Made by a program: the position numbers and the translations under genes. Below are positions 6,287 through 16,120 of a stretch of 52,818 bases of DNA, one piece after another. Source of the DNA: Pseudomonadales bacterium. Its GTDB lineage: Bacteria; Pseudomonadota; Gammaproteobacteria; Pseudomonadales; Pseudohongiellaceae. The notes beneath the pieces were generated by a model. It was given only the letters and a program-made list of their open reading frames with translations, did no database searches and had not been told where the DNA came from. Location: the NCBI GenBank assembly GCA_028281635.1, contig JANQJM010000203.1, positions 1 through 52,818 on the forward strand, written 5' to 3'. Within the stretch, counting starts at the first letter, position 1; the number at the start of each line of letters is the position of its first letter.

Positions 6287-8701
6287 ATGCTAGCACTCAA
6301 TGATCTGAAGTATTTGCTACGTTTACTCGCTAAAACTCCGGGTTTTACTGCAGTTACTCTCCTGGTCATTGTCTTAGGTCTGTCACTCTTTCTAACCAGC
6401 TTTACCTTCACTCGACAGATTGCCAGCGAGCCCATGCCGTTTCCTGACGGAGACCGCTATGTGACTTTGGGCGCCAACGATGGCCGCAGCGGTTTTATGT
6501 TGCAACGATCTGTTCACGATGCACTCAGCTTCAGCACGCTTCGCGACAATGCGGAGAGCTTTAGCTTGCTTGGAGCTTACAACCGCAGCTATGTGGTGCT
6601 CAGCGGTGACGGATTTCCACAACGAATTGAGCAGGCAACTATTACGGCGGAGCTATTTGCTGCGACCGCTGTACAACCAGTACTAGGGAGAATGTTCAAT
6701 AGCAACGATGCCCTTGCTTCAGGCAGCATGGCGGCCATCATCAGTCATGATGTTTGGTCAAGTTTCTTCGCCGCGAATCCCAACATTGTTGGTCAGTCCG
6801 CTGACATTAACGGTGAGCCCACCACCATCATCGGCATCATGCCAGAGGGCTTCGGCTTCCCCCGCGGCGCGAAGTTGTGGACACCCTTGATTGTCTCAAA
6901 CGGCTCACTGCCAGGAGGGGACCCCCTTAACGTCGTTGGCATACTGAATGCTGACGCCAGCCCTGACTCCGCCAGACTAGAAATTGAATCTCTGATGGGA
7001 GCGTTGTTTGAAGAATATCCCGACTATGACACGAACCGGGTAGAGACCATACGGCCCTACGCATCGCTCTACCCCGGTGGGGTCACCCTGCCAGATATCC
7101 TGCTTTATATTGCCTGGATAGTGCTGGTCTTGGCTGTAGTCAACCTCTCTTCACTGCTTTTCGTTCGCCTTGCATCCAGAGAGCAGGAATTACTCATCAG
7201 GTCCTCTGTTGGCGCGAACGGTGTTGAGCTAGTGAAACAGGTTCTGATGGAAACATTTTCCTTTTGCTTCCTTGGGCTTGTGCTGTCCATTGGTCTTTCA
7301 AGCTTACTGTTACAAGTCCTTCGAATAGCCTGGGGAGTCGATGTGCCCTACTGGGTGGATTTCAAACTGGATTCGCAGGGGGTTCTTGCAGCATGTCTGA
7401 CAACAACAGCCGTGTGGCTGATTTCTGGCGTCGCCATCGCCAAACGTGCTTATGCAAGCGATACCGCAGACGTATCCATAGGCTCTGCAGTAACCGGTAA
7501 GGGAAAACGGGACTCTTCACAATATGTCGTCGCAATTGAAGTCGTGCTCTCCTGCTTTTTATTGGTTTGTTGCGGTGGGGCCATCTATCTTTTCCAGCTT
7601 GGCTACAACACTGACTACGGTGTCGAAAGCGAAAACACGATTGTCGCGTCTTTTAGCTTTGCCAATGAAAACTACAATGAAGACTCACAGCGCACTGGTT
7701 ATATACGCAACTTACTAAGCAGTGTTGAATCCACCTACGGTGTGGATGCTGCTGCGGCCACTTCGTCGCTGCCCCATCGCATGGGAAGACGTGGCACTTT
7801 CATCATTCCTGATATCGAACCGGAGGCAGCAGACGACTCGTTCCGGCAGTCAACTATTTCCATTAGTGCAGACTACTTCGACATCATGGGAGTGACGGTT
7901 CTGGAAGGGAGGGCCTTTGACGGCACGGACACTCCCGATTCGGAAGCCGTCGCTATCATCAGTGAAGAATTCGCCGAGCAATTTTGGGCTGATGAGTCCG
8001 CCATCGGCAAGCAGATTATAAGCAGCACTGACGGGCAAGAACAAAACCTGACCATCGTTGGAGTAACCAGCCTCGTCCTGCAAAGCGAATATGACTTCGA
8101 ACGCTTGCCTAGCATTTACAGACCAGTGGCGCAGTATACCCCTGACAACTATTACCTGGTGACCAAACATTCAGCGGAGGTCACGGCAGCTGAGCTAGAG
8201 CCTGCGATCAGATCAGCGGCTCTCGGCGTAGACAGAAACCTGCCAGTGGAAAACATTCGTCCTTTGGCAGATCAGATGGTTATAGATAAATCTGGAGTCG
8301 GCGGATTCGCTATGCTTTTCGTCGAGTTCACTATTGCCACCCTGATTCTCGCAAGCATAGGAATCTATGCCGTGATCGCCAGATCAATCTACTTGCGCAC
8401 ACATGAAATAGGCGTACGACGGGCGCTTGGCTCCACAGACTTGAGACTGATTGCCAGATTCCTGCAGAAAGGCGCTTACTTCCTGGGTGCTGGCATAGTC
8501 TTTGGTGCAATTCCGGCAATGGCCTTATCAGTAACGGCTTTTTCGGTAATGGCACCGATAGGCAATCAGGTGATCGCCTATATGCCCACCATTTCTCTAT
8601 TTGCCGTGTTGATCGTCTCTTTCTTAATCGTTATCGCGTCATACATTCCTGCGAAGAAGGCCGTGGCTTTAGAGCCCGGTGATGCGTTGCGCTATGAGTA
8701 A
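6287..8701 (+). CDS. permease 1, duplicated MacB/FtsX-type ABC permease (RYE block)
   Basis: This is the reference copy for the array. The order is TM1 (about 20-42), MacB-like periplasmic domain 1 (50-265), TM2 (272-294), a first coupling helix (ELLIRSSVGANG, about 301-312), TM3 (318-342), TM4 (366-388), TM5 (412-436, SCFLLVCCG), periplasmic domain 2 (445-670), TM6 (676-700), a second coupling helix (EIGVRRALGSTD, 707-718), TM7, TM8 and the tail EPGDALRYE. The 804 residues are thus two MacB-like permease halves in one chain, so a single polypeptide could form the full membrane dimer. No ATPase domain is fused. Periplasmic domain 1 keeps DGDRYV and GIMPEGFGFP. The QFWADESAIGKQI stretch has Ala where the other copies have Pro. 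Periplasmic domain 2 lacks the DLxDRDL strand seen in most neighbours. The ATG follows AGGAT by 11 bases. Confidence 0.93.
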   Translation: MLALNDLKYLLRLLAKTPGFTAVTLLVIVLGLSLFLTSFTFTRQIASEPMPFPDGDRYVTLGANDGRSGFMLQRSVHDALSFSTLRDNAESFSLLGAYNRSYVVLSGDGFPQRIEQATITAELFAATAVQPVLGRMFNSNDALASGSMAAIISHDVWSSFFAANPNIVGQSADINGEPTTIIGIMPEGFGFPRGAKLWTPLIVSNGSLPGGDPLNVVGILNADASPDSARLEIESLMGALFEEYPDYDTNRVETIRPYASLYPGGVTLPDILLYIAWIVLVLAVVNLSSLLFVRLASREQELLIRSSVGANGVELVKQVLMETFSFCFLGLVLSIGLSSLLLQVLRIAWGVDVPYWVDFKLDSQGVLAACLTTTAVWLISGVAIAKRAYASDTADVSIGSAVTGKGKRDSSQYVVAIEVVLSCFLLVCCGGAIYLFQLGYNTDYGVESENTIVASFSFANENYNEDSQRTGYIRNLLSSVESTYGVDAAAATSSLPHRMGRRGTFIIPDIEPEAADDSFRQSTISISADYFDIMGVTVLEGRAFDGTDTPDSEAVAIISEEFAEQFWADESAIGKQIISSTDGQEQNLTIVGVTSLVLQSEYDFERLPSIYRPVAQYTPDNYYLVTKHSAEVTAAELEPAIRSAALGVDRNLPVENIRPLADQMVIDKSGVGGFAMLFVEFTIATLILASIGIYAVIARSIYLRTHEIGVRRALGSTDLRLIARFLQKGAYFLGAGIVFGAIPAMALSVTAFSVMAPIGNQVIAYMPTISLFAVLIVSFLIVIASYIPAKKAVALEPGDALRYE

Positions 8702-8727
8702 TTCGACTAAAGGGTGTAACAAGCATT

Positions 8728-11184
8728 ATGCAACTACTAAGTGACTTCAATTATTCGTTGCGCTTGCTACGAAAAACACCTGCATTTACAGGCATTACGT
8801 TGTTAATAATTGTGCTGGGCCTTTCTCTGTATACGACCGCCTATACTTTGGAACAAATTCTCACCGATAAACCATTGCCCTACCCAGATGGTGATCGCTA
8901 TGTCGCATTGAAAACGATATTTGAAAATTCGGGTAATAATGAAAGAGGGCTGAACAACCACAGCGAATACTCTTATCGATACATAGAGGCGAATTCTGAC
9001 AGTTTCTCGTCGTTGCATGCCTACACCATGTCAAACTACGTATTGAGCGATGGTGAATATGCCCGAACCTTCAGTGGCGCGGCACTGGAATGGGAATTTT
9101 TGCAAGCGACCGCCATAACCCCCATCCTGGGTAGAGTTTTCAATCAAGCCGATGCTGTTCCAGGGGCAGAGAGCGTAGTTGTTATTAGCGAATCCGTATG
9201 GGAAAGCTATTACAACAGTGATCCGGGTATTATCGGTCATACCAGCAGGATCAACGGTGAACCAGCAACGATTGTTGGTGTACTACCCAGTAGTTTCCAG
9301 TTTCCTATATGGGAACAAGTCTGGGTGCCGCTATCTATCTCGCAGACCCCGGCGCCGCCCGATGGCAGTGTCTTCGATGTTTCTTCATCTATCTCCTTAG
9401 TCGGAATCCTGGAACCTGGAGTTGACTCGGACAGCGCAGGTAACGAACTCACTGCTCTTGTCAGTCAATTGGCTAGCTCGTTCCCGGAGACTTTCGACGA
9501 CCGGCTGGAATACCTGTCACCATTCGTAAGCCTGAATCAGGACCGCGGATTCAATTTTGGCAGGATAATGTCTTTCATCACCTTGGTGATCCTGGCTCTT
9601 GCGGTGATCAATCTCTCTTCACTGCTCTTTATCCGATCCAGAAGCAGGCAACACGAACTGGCAGTACGATCTTCTGTGGGGGCAAGCGGACGCGAACTGG
9701 CAAAACAGGTATTACTGGAGTCATTCGTTATTTGTTTCATTGGATTTCTGCTGAGCCTGGTGCTCAGCATGGTCCTCACCGAAACACTGAACTATCTTTT
9801 CGTAAACAGCATGGGCCTTTTGCCCTTCTGGTTTGAGATGTCATTGGAGGCCGATGCTATAGCAATCGGCCTGTTTCTAACGGCACTCATCTGGCTTGCC
9901 GCCGGCCTGCCGATGGCAGTACACGCTTACCGGAGTCAATCTGCCGCCTTGCTGGGGGGCAATAATAAAGGTGTTCAATCTTCGAGTCGTAATCTGGTCA
10001 CGAAAGCTGTTGTCACGACAGAAGTCGTGCTGTCTTTTTTCTTACTCGTCTGCTGCGGTGCGACCATTTATATCGCAGCGCGGGTACTGGATGTTGAATA
10101 CGGCATAGATACCCAAAAACATATGGTTGGTTCATTCAACCTTAATCATCCTGACTATCAGTCGGACTCCGAGAAAGTCCGCTATATTCAAACTCTGATT
10201 GAACGTGTAGAAGAAATCCCGGAAATCACTCTGGCCGCAGTCAGCACCGCACCCCCCGGTAGTTTTGGCCTCGCAGCCAACTATGAACTCGATGATCGTG
10301 ATGTGGCAGTCGGTGACCAATTGCCAATTTTGCGAACTATCTGGGTAAACGACGGCTATTTTGACTCTCTGAATATTGAGCTGCTGTCAGGCAGGGAATT
10401 CACAGGAGGCGATACAGGCAACTCCAATGCAATTACGGTTATACAGCAAAATCTTGCTGACTCGCTGTGGCCGGGAGAATCGGCGCTAGGCAAACGAATA
10501 GGAGTTACTCGACAAGGCGAAACTGAGTGGCTGACTGTGGTGGGGGTGGTGTCAAACCTGCTGCAGGCAGCAATGAACATCAGTGATATTCCACCGAGTA
10601 TTTATCGCCCGATCAGCCAAAGCACACCGACCAACTACTATTTGGTCGCTCAATTTCAAACCAATATCTCACTGGCCGATCTCGAAACTCAGCTGCGGAT
10701 TGCTGCAGGCAATGTTGATCGGAACATTGCAATTGACAACTTCCGGCTTTTGCAACGGCAAATAGAAATAAACCAGGCTGGCCTCGATATTCTCGAGCCA
10801 GTTTTTCTGACATTTGCGCTCGCCACGTTCTTGCTGGCGGGTATAGGCATATATGGCGTGATCGCCAGATCCATTACGCTGCGCAAACATGAGATTGGCG
10901 TTCGCCGAGCCGTGGGATCTGGCAATCACGCGATTGTTTTGAGATTTCTGGGACAAGGCACGGCTTACCTGCTAATTGGCACATTACTGGGCGGTACCAC
11001 TGCGGTGATAGCTATATCGGGTATCGTTTCCTCTCTTTCCAGTTCCGCCAGTATGTCAGCATTTCTACCTACAACGGTATTCACCGTCATCCTGCTGATG
11101 GGCGCTTTGGTATTTCTAGCCTGTTATATCCCAGCTAAACGAGTGATCAGCTTAGAACCCGGTGACGCGCTCCGCTATGAATAA
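8728..11184 (+). CDS. permease 2, duplicated MacB/FtsX-type ABC permease (RYE block)
   Basis: It has the same two-half architecture as permease 1 but 818 residues. Periplasmic domain 1 has GVLPSSFQFP in place of the usual GVMPEGFxFP, and a Pro/Ser-rich stretch (TPAPPDGSVFDVSSS) just before the SLVGIL strand that other copies lack. The first coupling helix is ELAVRSSVGASG and the second is EIGVRRAVGSGN. TM5 reads SFFLLVCCG. Periplasmic domain 2 keeps the ELDDRDV and LWPGESALGKRI motifs. Its start region, from a few bases before the ATG through codon 5, is nearly identical in DNA to that of permease 8. The ribosome-binding site is weak (AGGG 14 bases upstream), and translation may rely on the upstream stop 26 bases away. 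Confidence 0.93.
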   Translation: MQLLSDFNYSLRLLRKTPAFTGITLLIIVLGLSLYTTAYTLEQILTDKPLPYPDGDRYVALKTIFENSGNNERGLNNHSEYSYRYIEANSDSFSSLHAYTMSNYVLSDGEYARTFSGAALEWEFLQATAITPILGRVFNQADAVPGAESVVVISESVWESYYNSDPGIIGHTSRINGEPATIVGVLPSSFQFPIWEQVWVPLSISQTPAPPDGSVFDVSSSISLVGILEPGVDSDSAGNELTALVSQLASSFPETFDDRLEYLSPFVSLNQDRGFNFGRIMSFITLVILALAVINLSSLLFIRSRSRQHELAVRSSVGASGRELAKQVLLESFVICFIGFLLSLVLSMVLTETLNYLFVNSMGLLPFWFEMSLEADAIAIGLFLTALIWLAAGLPMAVHAYRSQSAALLGGNNKGVQSSSRNLVTKAVVTTEVVLSFFLLVCCGATIYIAARVLDVEYGIDTQKHMVGSFNLNHPDYQSDSEKVRYIQTLIERVEEIPEITLAAVSTAPPGSFGLAANYELDDRDVAVGDQLPILRTIWVNDGYFDSLNIELLSGREFTGGDTGNSNAITVIQQNLADSLWPGESALGKRIGVTRQGETEWLTVVGVVSNLLQAAMNISDIPPSIYRPISQSTPTNYYLVAQFQTNISLADLETQLRIAAGNVDRNIAIDNFRLLQRQIEINQAGLDILEPVFLTFALATFLLAGIGIYGVIARSITLRKHEIGVRRAVGSGNHAIVLRFLGQGTAYLLIGTLLGGTTAVIAISGIVSSLSSSASMSAFLPTTVFTVILLMGALVFLACYIPAKRVISLEPGDALRYE

Positions 11185-11202
11185 TCTGACTATGGGCAAA
11201 GT

Positions 11203-13644
11203 ATGATGCAAATGCTTACAGACCTTAAGTATTCAGTCCGCCTGTTAAAGAAAACACCAGCGTTCACTGGGATCACGTTGCTGGTAATCGTATTGGGTTT
11301 GTCACTCTACCTTGCCAGCTATTCACTGGTAGAAACTTTTTTTAGGGAGCCCTTGCCATTTCCGGATGGTGAACGCTATGTGACGCTGAAATCCATCGAT
11401 CTGAACACTAACGCTGATAACGGCCGCAACGTTTACGATACCTATTTCTACCATCGACTTAAGGCAACCACAGATAGTTACTCATTGCTCGGCGCTTTCA
11501 GTAATGCCTCTTTGGTTCTGAGCGATGGAGACTACGCAAGTACCTATGAAGGTTCCTATGTCGAGGCAGAACTCTTCGCGGCGTTTAGCGTTGATCCGGT
11601 ACTAGGCCGTTCACTTGATCAGGATGATCAGGTTCCCGGGTCAGCTCCGGTGGTAGTGATAAGTCATGGACTTTGGCAGGAGTACTACGCTGGCAATGCT
11701 GATGTGGTAGGAAGAGTAAGCGAGATCAATGGCCAAGCTCACACCATCATCGGCGTTATGCCGGAATCGTTCAACTTTCCGATACAGCAGCACTTGTGGT
11801 TACCCCTTTCGCTATCGAATAGCAGCCAACCAGGTGAAGGGCGCTTACTGTCACTAGTGGGGATATTAGGAGACTCGATTGATCTCAGTCAGGCGGATGC
11901 GGAATTGAAGGATTTGGTGGATCAGCTGGGCACAGAGTTCCCCGAAATCTACGCGAACCGATCAGGCCTGGTTGCACCGTTCGCAGCAATTTATTCGCCG
12001 TCCAATTTTCCAATGCCCTTAATCATGAGCGCTATAAGCGTAGTTATCCTGGGCCTGGCCATAGTGAATCTTTCTTCACTCTTGTTCATGCGTGCCAATG
12101 CCCGTCAACAGGAGTTAGCCATTCGCTCTTCTGTAGGCGCAAATGGCTGGCAGCTGGCGAATCATGTACTAATTGAATCGTTCACCATTTGTCTTTTTGG
12201 TTTTTTACTGAGCCTGCTGGTTAGTAGTTTGATGCTGAGTATTTTACACACTGTGATGGTAAACAGCGTCGACGTAACTCCATTTTGGATGCAGTCTGGG
12301 TTGGATAGTCGAGGGATCACAAATGGTGCAATCTGTGCGCTCGTCATCTGGTTGGCGTCCGGGTTAGTCGTAGCCTACAAGGTCTATCGGGGTCAGCCCG
12401 GTGCCATATTAGGCAGCGCCAATAAAGGAGCAGATCCGTCAAGCACCAACAAGACAACCAGTACAGTGGTTGTTATCGAAGTCACCTTGTCCTGTTTTCT
12501 GCTGATTCTATGCGGCGTGTTCGTCAACATGATGGCGCGATGGACCAATGCGGACTACGGGGCTGGAACACAGAACTTGATTATCGGTGAAATCGATTTA
12601 ACCCATCCAGATTACAACGAGAATGCGACAGCCCAGCTTACCTACATACGTAACCTGATAAATGAAGTGCGTCAGATTTCGGGCGTCAGTGCCGCTACGA
12701 TCACCACTCAACCTTCCTACGCCCTGGGTCTGCCGGGCACTTATGATCTCGATGACCGGGATCTGGCTCGTAATCAACAGCTACCTCCCCAGACAACTTA
12801 TTGGGTCGACCATAGCTATTTTCAGACCGTCGGTCTGAACGTTCTTGTCGGCAGAGAGTTTGACGAAGGCGATACAAGTGAGTCAGAAAACGTGGTCATT
12901 GTGGATGAGACTTTCGCGCAACAGATGTGGCCCGACCAAACTGTCATCGGTAAGCGAGTCATGAGCCTGGCAGGAGACCAACAACAGTGGCTGACTGTGG
13001 TAGGCATAGTGCCGACAGTACGAACTGTAGATGGAGTTCTGGTTGCACAAGAACTTCCAAGATTTTATCGCCCGATCGCTCAGCAGGTGCAGAGCAGTTT
13101 TTTTCTGGTGGCGAGACACCAACCGGATTTGGACGTCAATAGCCTGCGAACCCAGATCAACAGAGCCGCTGGCCGGGTGGATCGGAACATCCCAATAAAC
13201 GAAATCAACACATTGGAAAAGACGATTTCGCTGCGCTTCGGTGCCACACCGGTATTCGAACAAATATTCGTCGAGTTTTCACTGGGAACTTTGGCGTTGG
13301 CATGCATCGGTATTTATGGGGTTATCGGACGCTCAATAAGTCAACGCACCCAAGAAGTTGGAATTCAAAGGGCGCTCGGCTCGACTGATTTTCGAATTAT
13401 TTTCCGATTTATGAAAAACGGGTTTTATTTTCTTGTCGCTGGACTCGTGTTAGGTGCTATGCCTGCGTACCTTCTAATTAACGGATCGTTCTCCAATTTC
13501 GGATTTCTCATCGACCTGCTCGACCTGCCGGTAATTACGCTACTGGTGATCATAATCATGGCGGTATTGGTCACTGCCGCCTGCTACTTGCCTGCAAAGA
13601 GAGCTGTTGCCATGGAGCCGGGTGATGCGCTGCGTTATGAGTAG
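11203..13644 (+). CDS. permease 3, duplicated MacB/FtsX-type ABC permease (RYE block)
   Basis: This is an 813-residue two-half permease. The second Met, at 11206, aligns better with the start of its neighbours (MQxL-D-KYS) and may be the true start; no strong ribosome-binding site separates the two. The second coupling helix is EVGIQRALGSTD, with Gln for the first Arg of the usual VRR. TM5 is SCFLLILCG. Periplasmic domain 1 keeps DGERYVTLK, LWQEYYAGN and GVMPESFNFP. Periplasmic domain 2 has QPSYALGLPG where most copies read APPGxxG, then DLDDRDLARN and MWPDQTVIGKRV. The tail is MEPGDALRYE. Confidence 0.93.
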   Translation: MMQMLTDLKYSVRLLKKTPAFTGITLLVIVLGLSLYLASYSLVETFFREPLPFPDGERYVTLKSIDLNTNADNGRNVYDTYFYHRLKATTDSYSLLGAFSNASLVLSDGDYASTYEGSYVEAELFAAFSVDPVLGRSLDQDDQVPGSAPVVVISHGLWQEYYAGNADVVGRVSEINGQAHTIIGVMPESFNFPIQQHLWLPLSLSNSSQPGEGRLLSLVGILGDSIDLSQADAELKDLVDQLGTEFPEIYANRSGLVAPFAAIYSPSNFPMPLIMSAISVVILGLAIVNLSSLLFMRANARQQELAIRSSVGANGWQLANHVLIESFTICLFGFLLSLLVSSLMLSILHTVMVNSVDVTPFWMQSGLDSRGITNGAICALVIWLASGLVVAYKVYRGQPGAILGSANKGADPSSTNKTTSTVVVIEVTLSCFLLILCGVFVNMMARWTNADYGAGTQNLIIGEIDLTHPDYNENATAQLTYIRNLINEVRQISGVSAATITTQPSYALGLPGTYDLDDRDLARNQQLPPQTTYWVDHSYFQTVGLNVLVGREFDEGDTSESENVVIVDETFAQQMWPDQTVIGKRVMSLAGDQQQWLTVVGIVPTVRTVDGVLVAQELPRFYRPIAQQVQSSFFLVARHQPDLDVNSLRTQINRAAGRVDRNIPINEINTLEKTISLRFGATPVFEQIFVEFSLGTLALACIGIYGVIGRSISQRTQEVGIQRALGSTDFRIIFRFMKNGFYFLVAGLVLGAMPAYLLINGSFSNFGFLIDLLDLPVITLLVIIIMAVLVTAACYLPAKRAVAMEPGDALRYE

Positions 13645-13665
13645 CTATTCAGTGAGTAACAAGTA

Positions 13666-16101
13666 ATGCAAACACTTGATGACTTGAAATTTTCTATTCG
13701 ATTGCTGCGAAAGACGCCTGTATTCACGGCTATTACTGTCCTGATAACTGTCTTGGGTCTTTCGCTGCATATTGTGAGTAGCACTTTAACAAGAGCGATG
13801 TCCGATCAGCCGATGCCATTTCCTGATGGCGAACGTTATGTCACTCTGAAGACAATCGATGCTGCAACTGGGGTCGACAACGGCACGAGTAATTTCGATT
13901 CCTACTCCTACAATCAGCTGAGGTCACAAGTTCAGAGCTACGATGTTCTTGGAGCCTTTATTGAAACCAGCTTTGTTCTGAATGGCGGTGAATACGCAAG
14001 AACGTATATCGGATCGCGAATCGATCCTGAGGTGCTAGCGGCGACCAGCGTCATACCTGTGAGTGGCCGTAATCTGTCGATAGCGGATTCGTTTAATAGT
14101 AACGATCCTGTCGTACTCATAAGCCATGCCTTGTGGCAGGAATATTACGCTGGCGCCGATATCATTGGCCAGGTCAGTCAGATCAACGGTGACCCTCACA
14201 CAATAATCGGGGTGATGCCGGAGGGTTTCAATTTTCCAACCATTTCAGACCTGTGGATTCCTCTCTCCACTAACAGCGCTGCCCTGCCTGGAGAGGGCGA
14301 TGCGTTGTCACTGATCGGTGTTCTAACATCTGAAGCAACCACAGCCACCGCAGAGATTGAACTGAACGCAATTATGCAGCAGCTCGCTGGCACCTACCCC
14401 GATCTCTACAGCAACAGGTCCGAGCTGGTATTGCCCTTTGCCTCCATATTTACTCCGGTAACCTTTGGTTTGTCTCGCAATATGAATTTCATGACTATCG
14501 TCATCTTATTGTTAGCAACCACAAATTTGTCCTCACTACTGTTTATGCGTGCCAGCGCGAGAGAACAGGAACTTGCCGTACGCTCCACGCTTGGTGCAAA
14601 TGGCTGGGAACTGGCGAAACAAGCGTTAATGGAGTCCTTCCTCATTTGTTTTTTTGGATCTCTGGCAAGTTTGCTAGTGAGTGGCTATCTGTTGGCGTTT
14701 TTCCGAAATCAGTACTTCGCCGCGTCGGGTGCAATGCCAATGTGGTTCGAGCTGAGTCTGAGCCCTTACGCTATTACAACGGGCGGGGTTTTGATGTTTG
14801 TGATTTGGATTCTTGCAGGTTTATGGGCAGCAATCAGAGCGTACCAGAGTCAATCCGAGAATACGCTGAATTCCGCAAACAAAGGCACTAGCAAACCATC
14901 TGGCAGCACTGGGTTTAAATTTATCGTAGGCATAGAAGTCGTAGTTTCTTTCTTCTTACTTATATGTTGCGGTGTCATGTTCTATCTGATGGAGCGAATA
15001 GTCAATGCGGACTTTGGGGTAGTCACGGAGGACTATGTGGTTAGCTCTTTCAGTTTGGTCCAATCACAGTATGAGGAGAAATCATCTCAAATCGCTTTCA
15101 TTGAGAACTTTCAACAGGCCTTATCAAGTATTTCGGAAATCGGAGAGGTGGTTGTCACAAGTGCGCCTCCAGGGCTACTAGGTTTGACAGGTTTCTATGA
15201 AATCGAAGAAAGGCAAACAGCTGCCAACCAACGCGCCCCGGAATATAGATCGGTTTGGGTTAACCCAGGCTACTTTGAAGCATTAAACATACCTGTATTA
15301 CAAGGAAGAGAATTTGACCGCAGCGATTCTGAAAACTCAGAGTCGGTTGCCATTATCAGCGAAGAGTTCGCCCGCGAGTTGTGGCCCCAATCCTCACCGA
15401 TCGGAAAAACGATTCAGTCCACTGTGAATGAGCGATCTGAAACAGTCTCAGTTGTCGGAGTCATATCTGGGCTAATGCAGTCTCCGTTCGGTTCGGAAAT
15501 CACGATTCAGCCAAGTTTGTATCGGCCACTGACACAGTCTTCACCCAACACTTTTTATGTTATGGCGGAGCTTGATTCATTGGTAACCCTATCCGAATTG
15601 GAAGAAAGCATCAGAACAACAGCGGCCCAAATCGACCGCGAGGTGTCACTTGCTCAAGTTCAGACTCTTAGCAGAGTGATCGTAAGTCGACAGGGTAATG
15701 TGGATCTAATAGCAAGAATCTTTGCTGGTTTCTCCATAGTCACATTAGTTCTAGCGGCGATTGGGATATATGGGGTGATTGCCAGATCTGTCTATCAGCG
15801 CACACATGAGATAGGTGTTCGCCGAGCCTTAGGGTCATCTAATAGCAGTATCTCTTTTCGCTTTCTCAAACAGGGAGCTTATTTTTTAATTGCGGGCCTG
15901 GTTTTAGGTGGAGGGGCAGCAAGCTTGTCGGTTTCTTTGGCTGGTGCGGCGTTATCTCCTGTAGTCAATGTACAGCAGTATCTTCCGGGCATCATTTTCA
16001 TTGTATTTGCTTTGATGTGCACACTTATTTTGACTTCTTCTTACCTACCAGTTCGACGAGCAGTCGCCATGGAGCCAGGAGATGCGTTGCGCTATGAGTA
16101 A
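13666..16101 (+). CDS. permease 4, duplicated MacB/FtsX-type ABC permease (RYE block)
   Basis: This is an 811-residue two-half permease. Its N-terminus contains FSIRLLRKTPVFTAI, shared exactly with permease 10 on the other side of ATPase 2. Periplasmic domain 1 is slightly trimmed (SFNSNDPVVLIS and YYAGADIIG are each about one residue shorter than in neighbours) and has NGGEYA where others have SDGEYA. The coupling helices are ELAVRSTLGANG and EIGVRRALGSSN. TM5 is SFFLLICCG. Periplasmic domain 2 has EIEERQT instead of DLDDRDL. The last 20 bases of the gene plus the first bases after the stop codon are identical to the end of permease 1 over 23 bases (16081-16103 against 8681-8703). Confidence 0.93.
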   Translation: MQTLDDLKFSIRLLRKTPVFTAITVLITVLGLSLHIVSSTLTRAMSDQPMPFPDGERYVTLKTIDAATGVDNGTSNFDSYSYNQLRSQVQSYDVLGAFIETSFVLNGGEYARTYIGSRIDPEVLAATSVIPVSGRNLSIADSFNSNDPVVLISHALWQEYYAGADIIGQVSQINGDPHTIIGVMPEGFNFPTISDLWIPLSTNSAALPGEGDALSLIGVLTSEATTATAEIELNAIMQQLAGTYPDLYSNRSELVLPFASIFTPVTFGLSRNMNFMTIVILLLATTNLSSLLFMRASAREQELAVRSTLGANGWELAKQALMESFLICFFGSLASLLVSGYLLAFFRNQYFAASGAMPMWFELSLSPYAITTGGVLMFVIWILAGLWAAIRAYQSQSENTLNSANKGTSKPSGSTGFKFIVGIEVVVSFFLLICCGVMFYLMERIVNADFGVVTEDYVVSSFSLVQSQYEEKSSQIAFIENFQQALSSISEIGEVVVTSAPPGLLGLTGFYEIEERQTAANQRAPEYRSVWVNPGYFEALNIPVLQGREFDRSDSENSESVAIISEEFARELWPQSSPIGKTIQSTVNERSETVSVVGVISGLMQSPFGSEITIQPSLYRPLTQSSPNTFYVMAELDSLVTLSELEESIRTTAAQIDREVSLAQVQTLSRVIVSRQGNVDLIARIFAGFSIVTLVLAAIGIYGVIARSVYQRTHEIGVRRALGSSNSSISFRFLKQGAYFLIAGLVLGGGAASLSVSLAGAALSPVVNVQQYLPGIIFIVFALMCTLILTSSYLPVRRAVAMEPGDALRYE

Positions 16102-16120
16102 TTATCGGGAGACGCTGTAG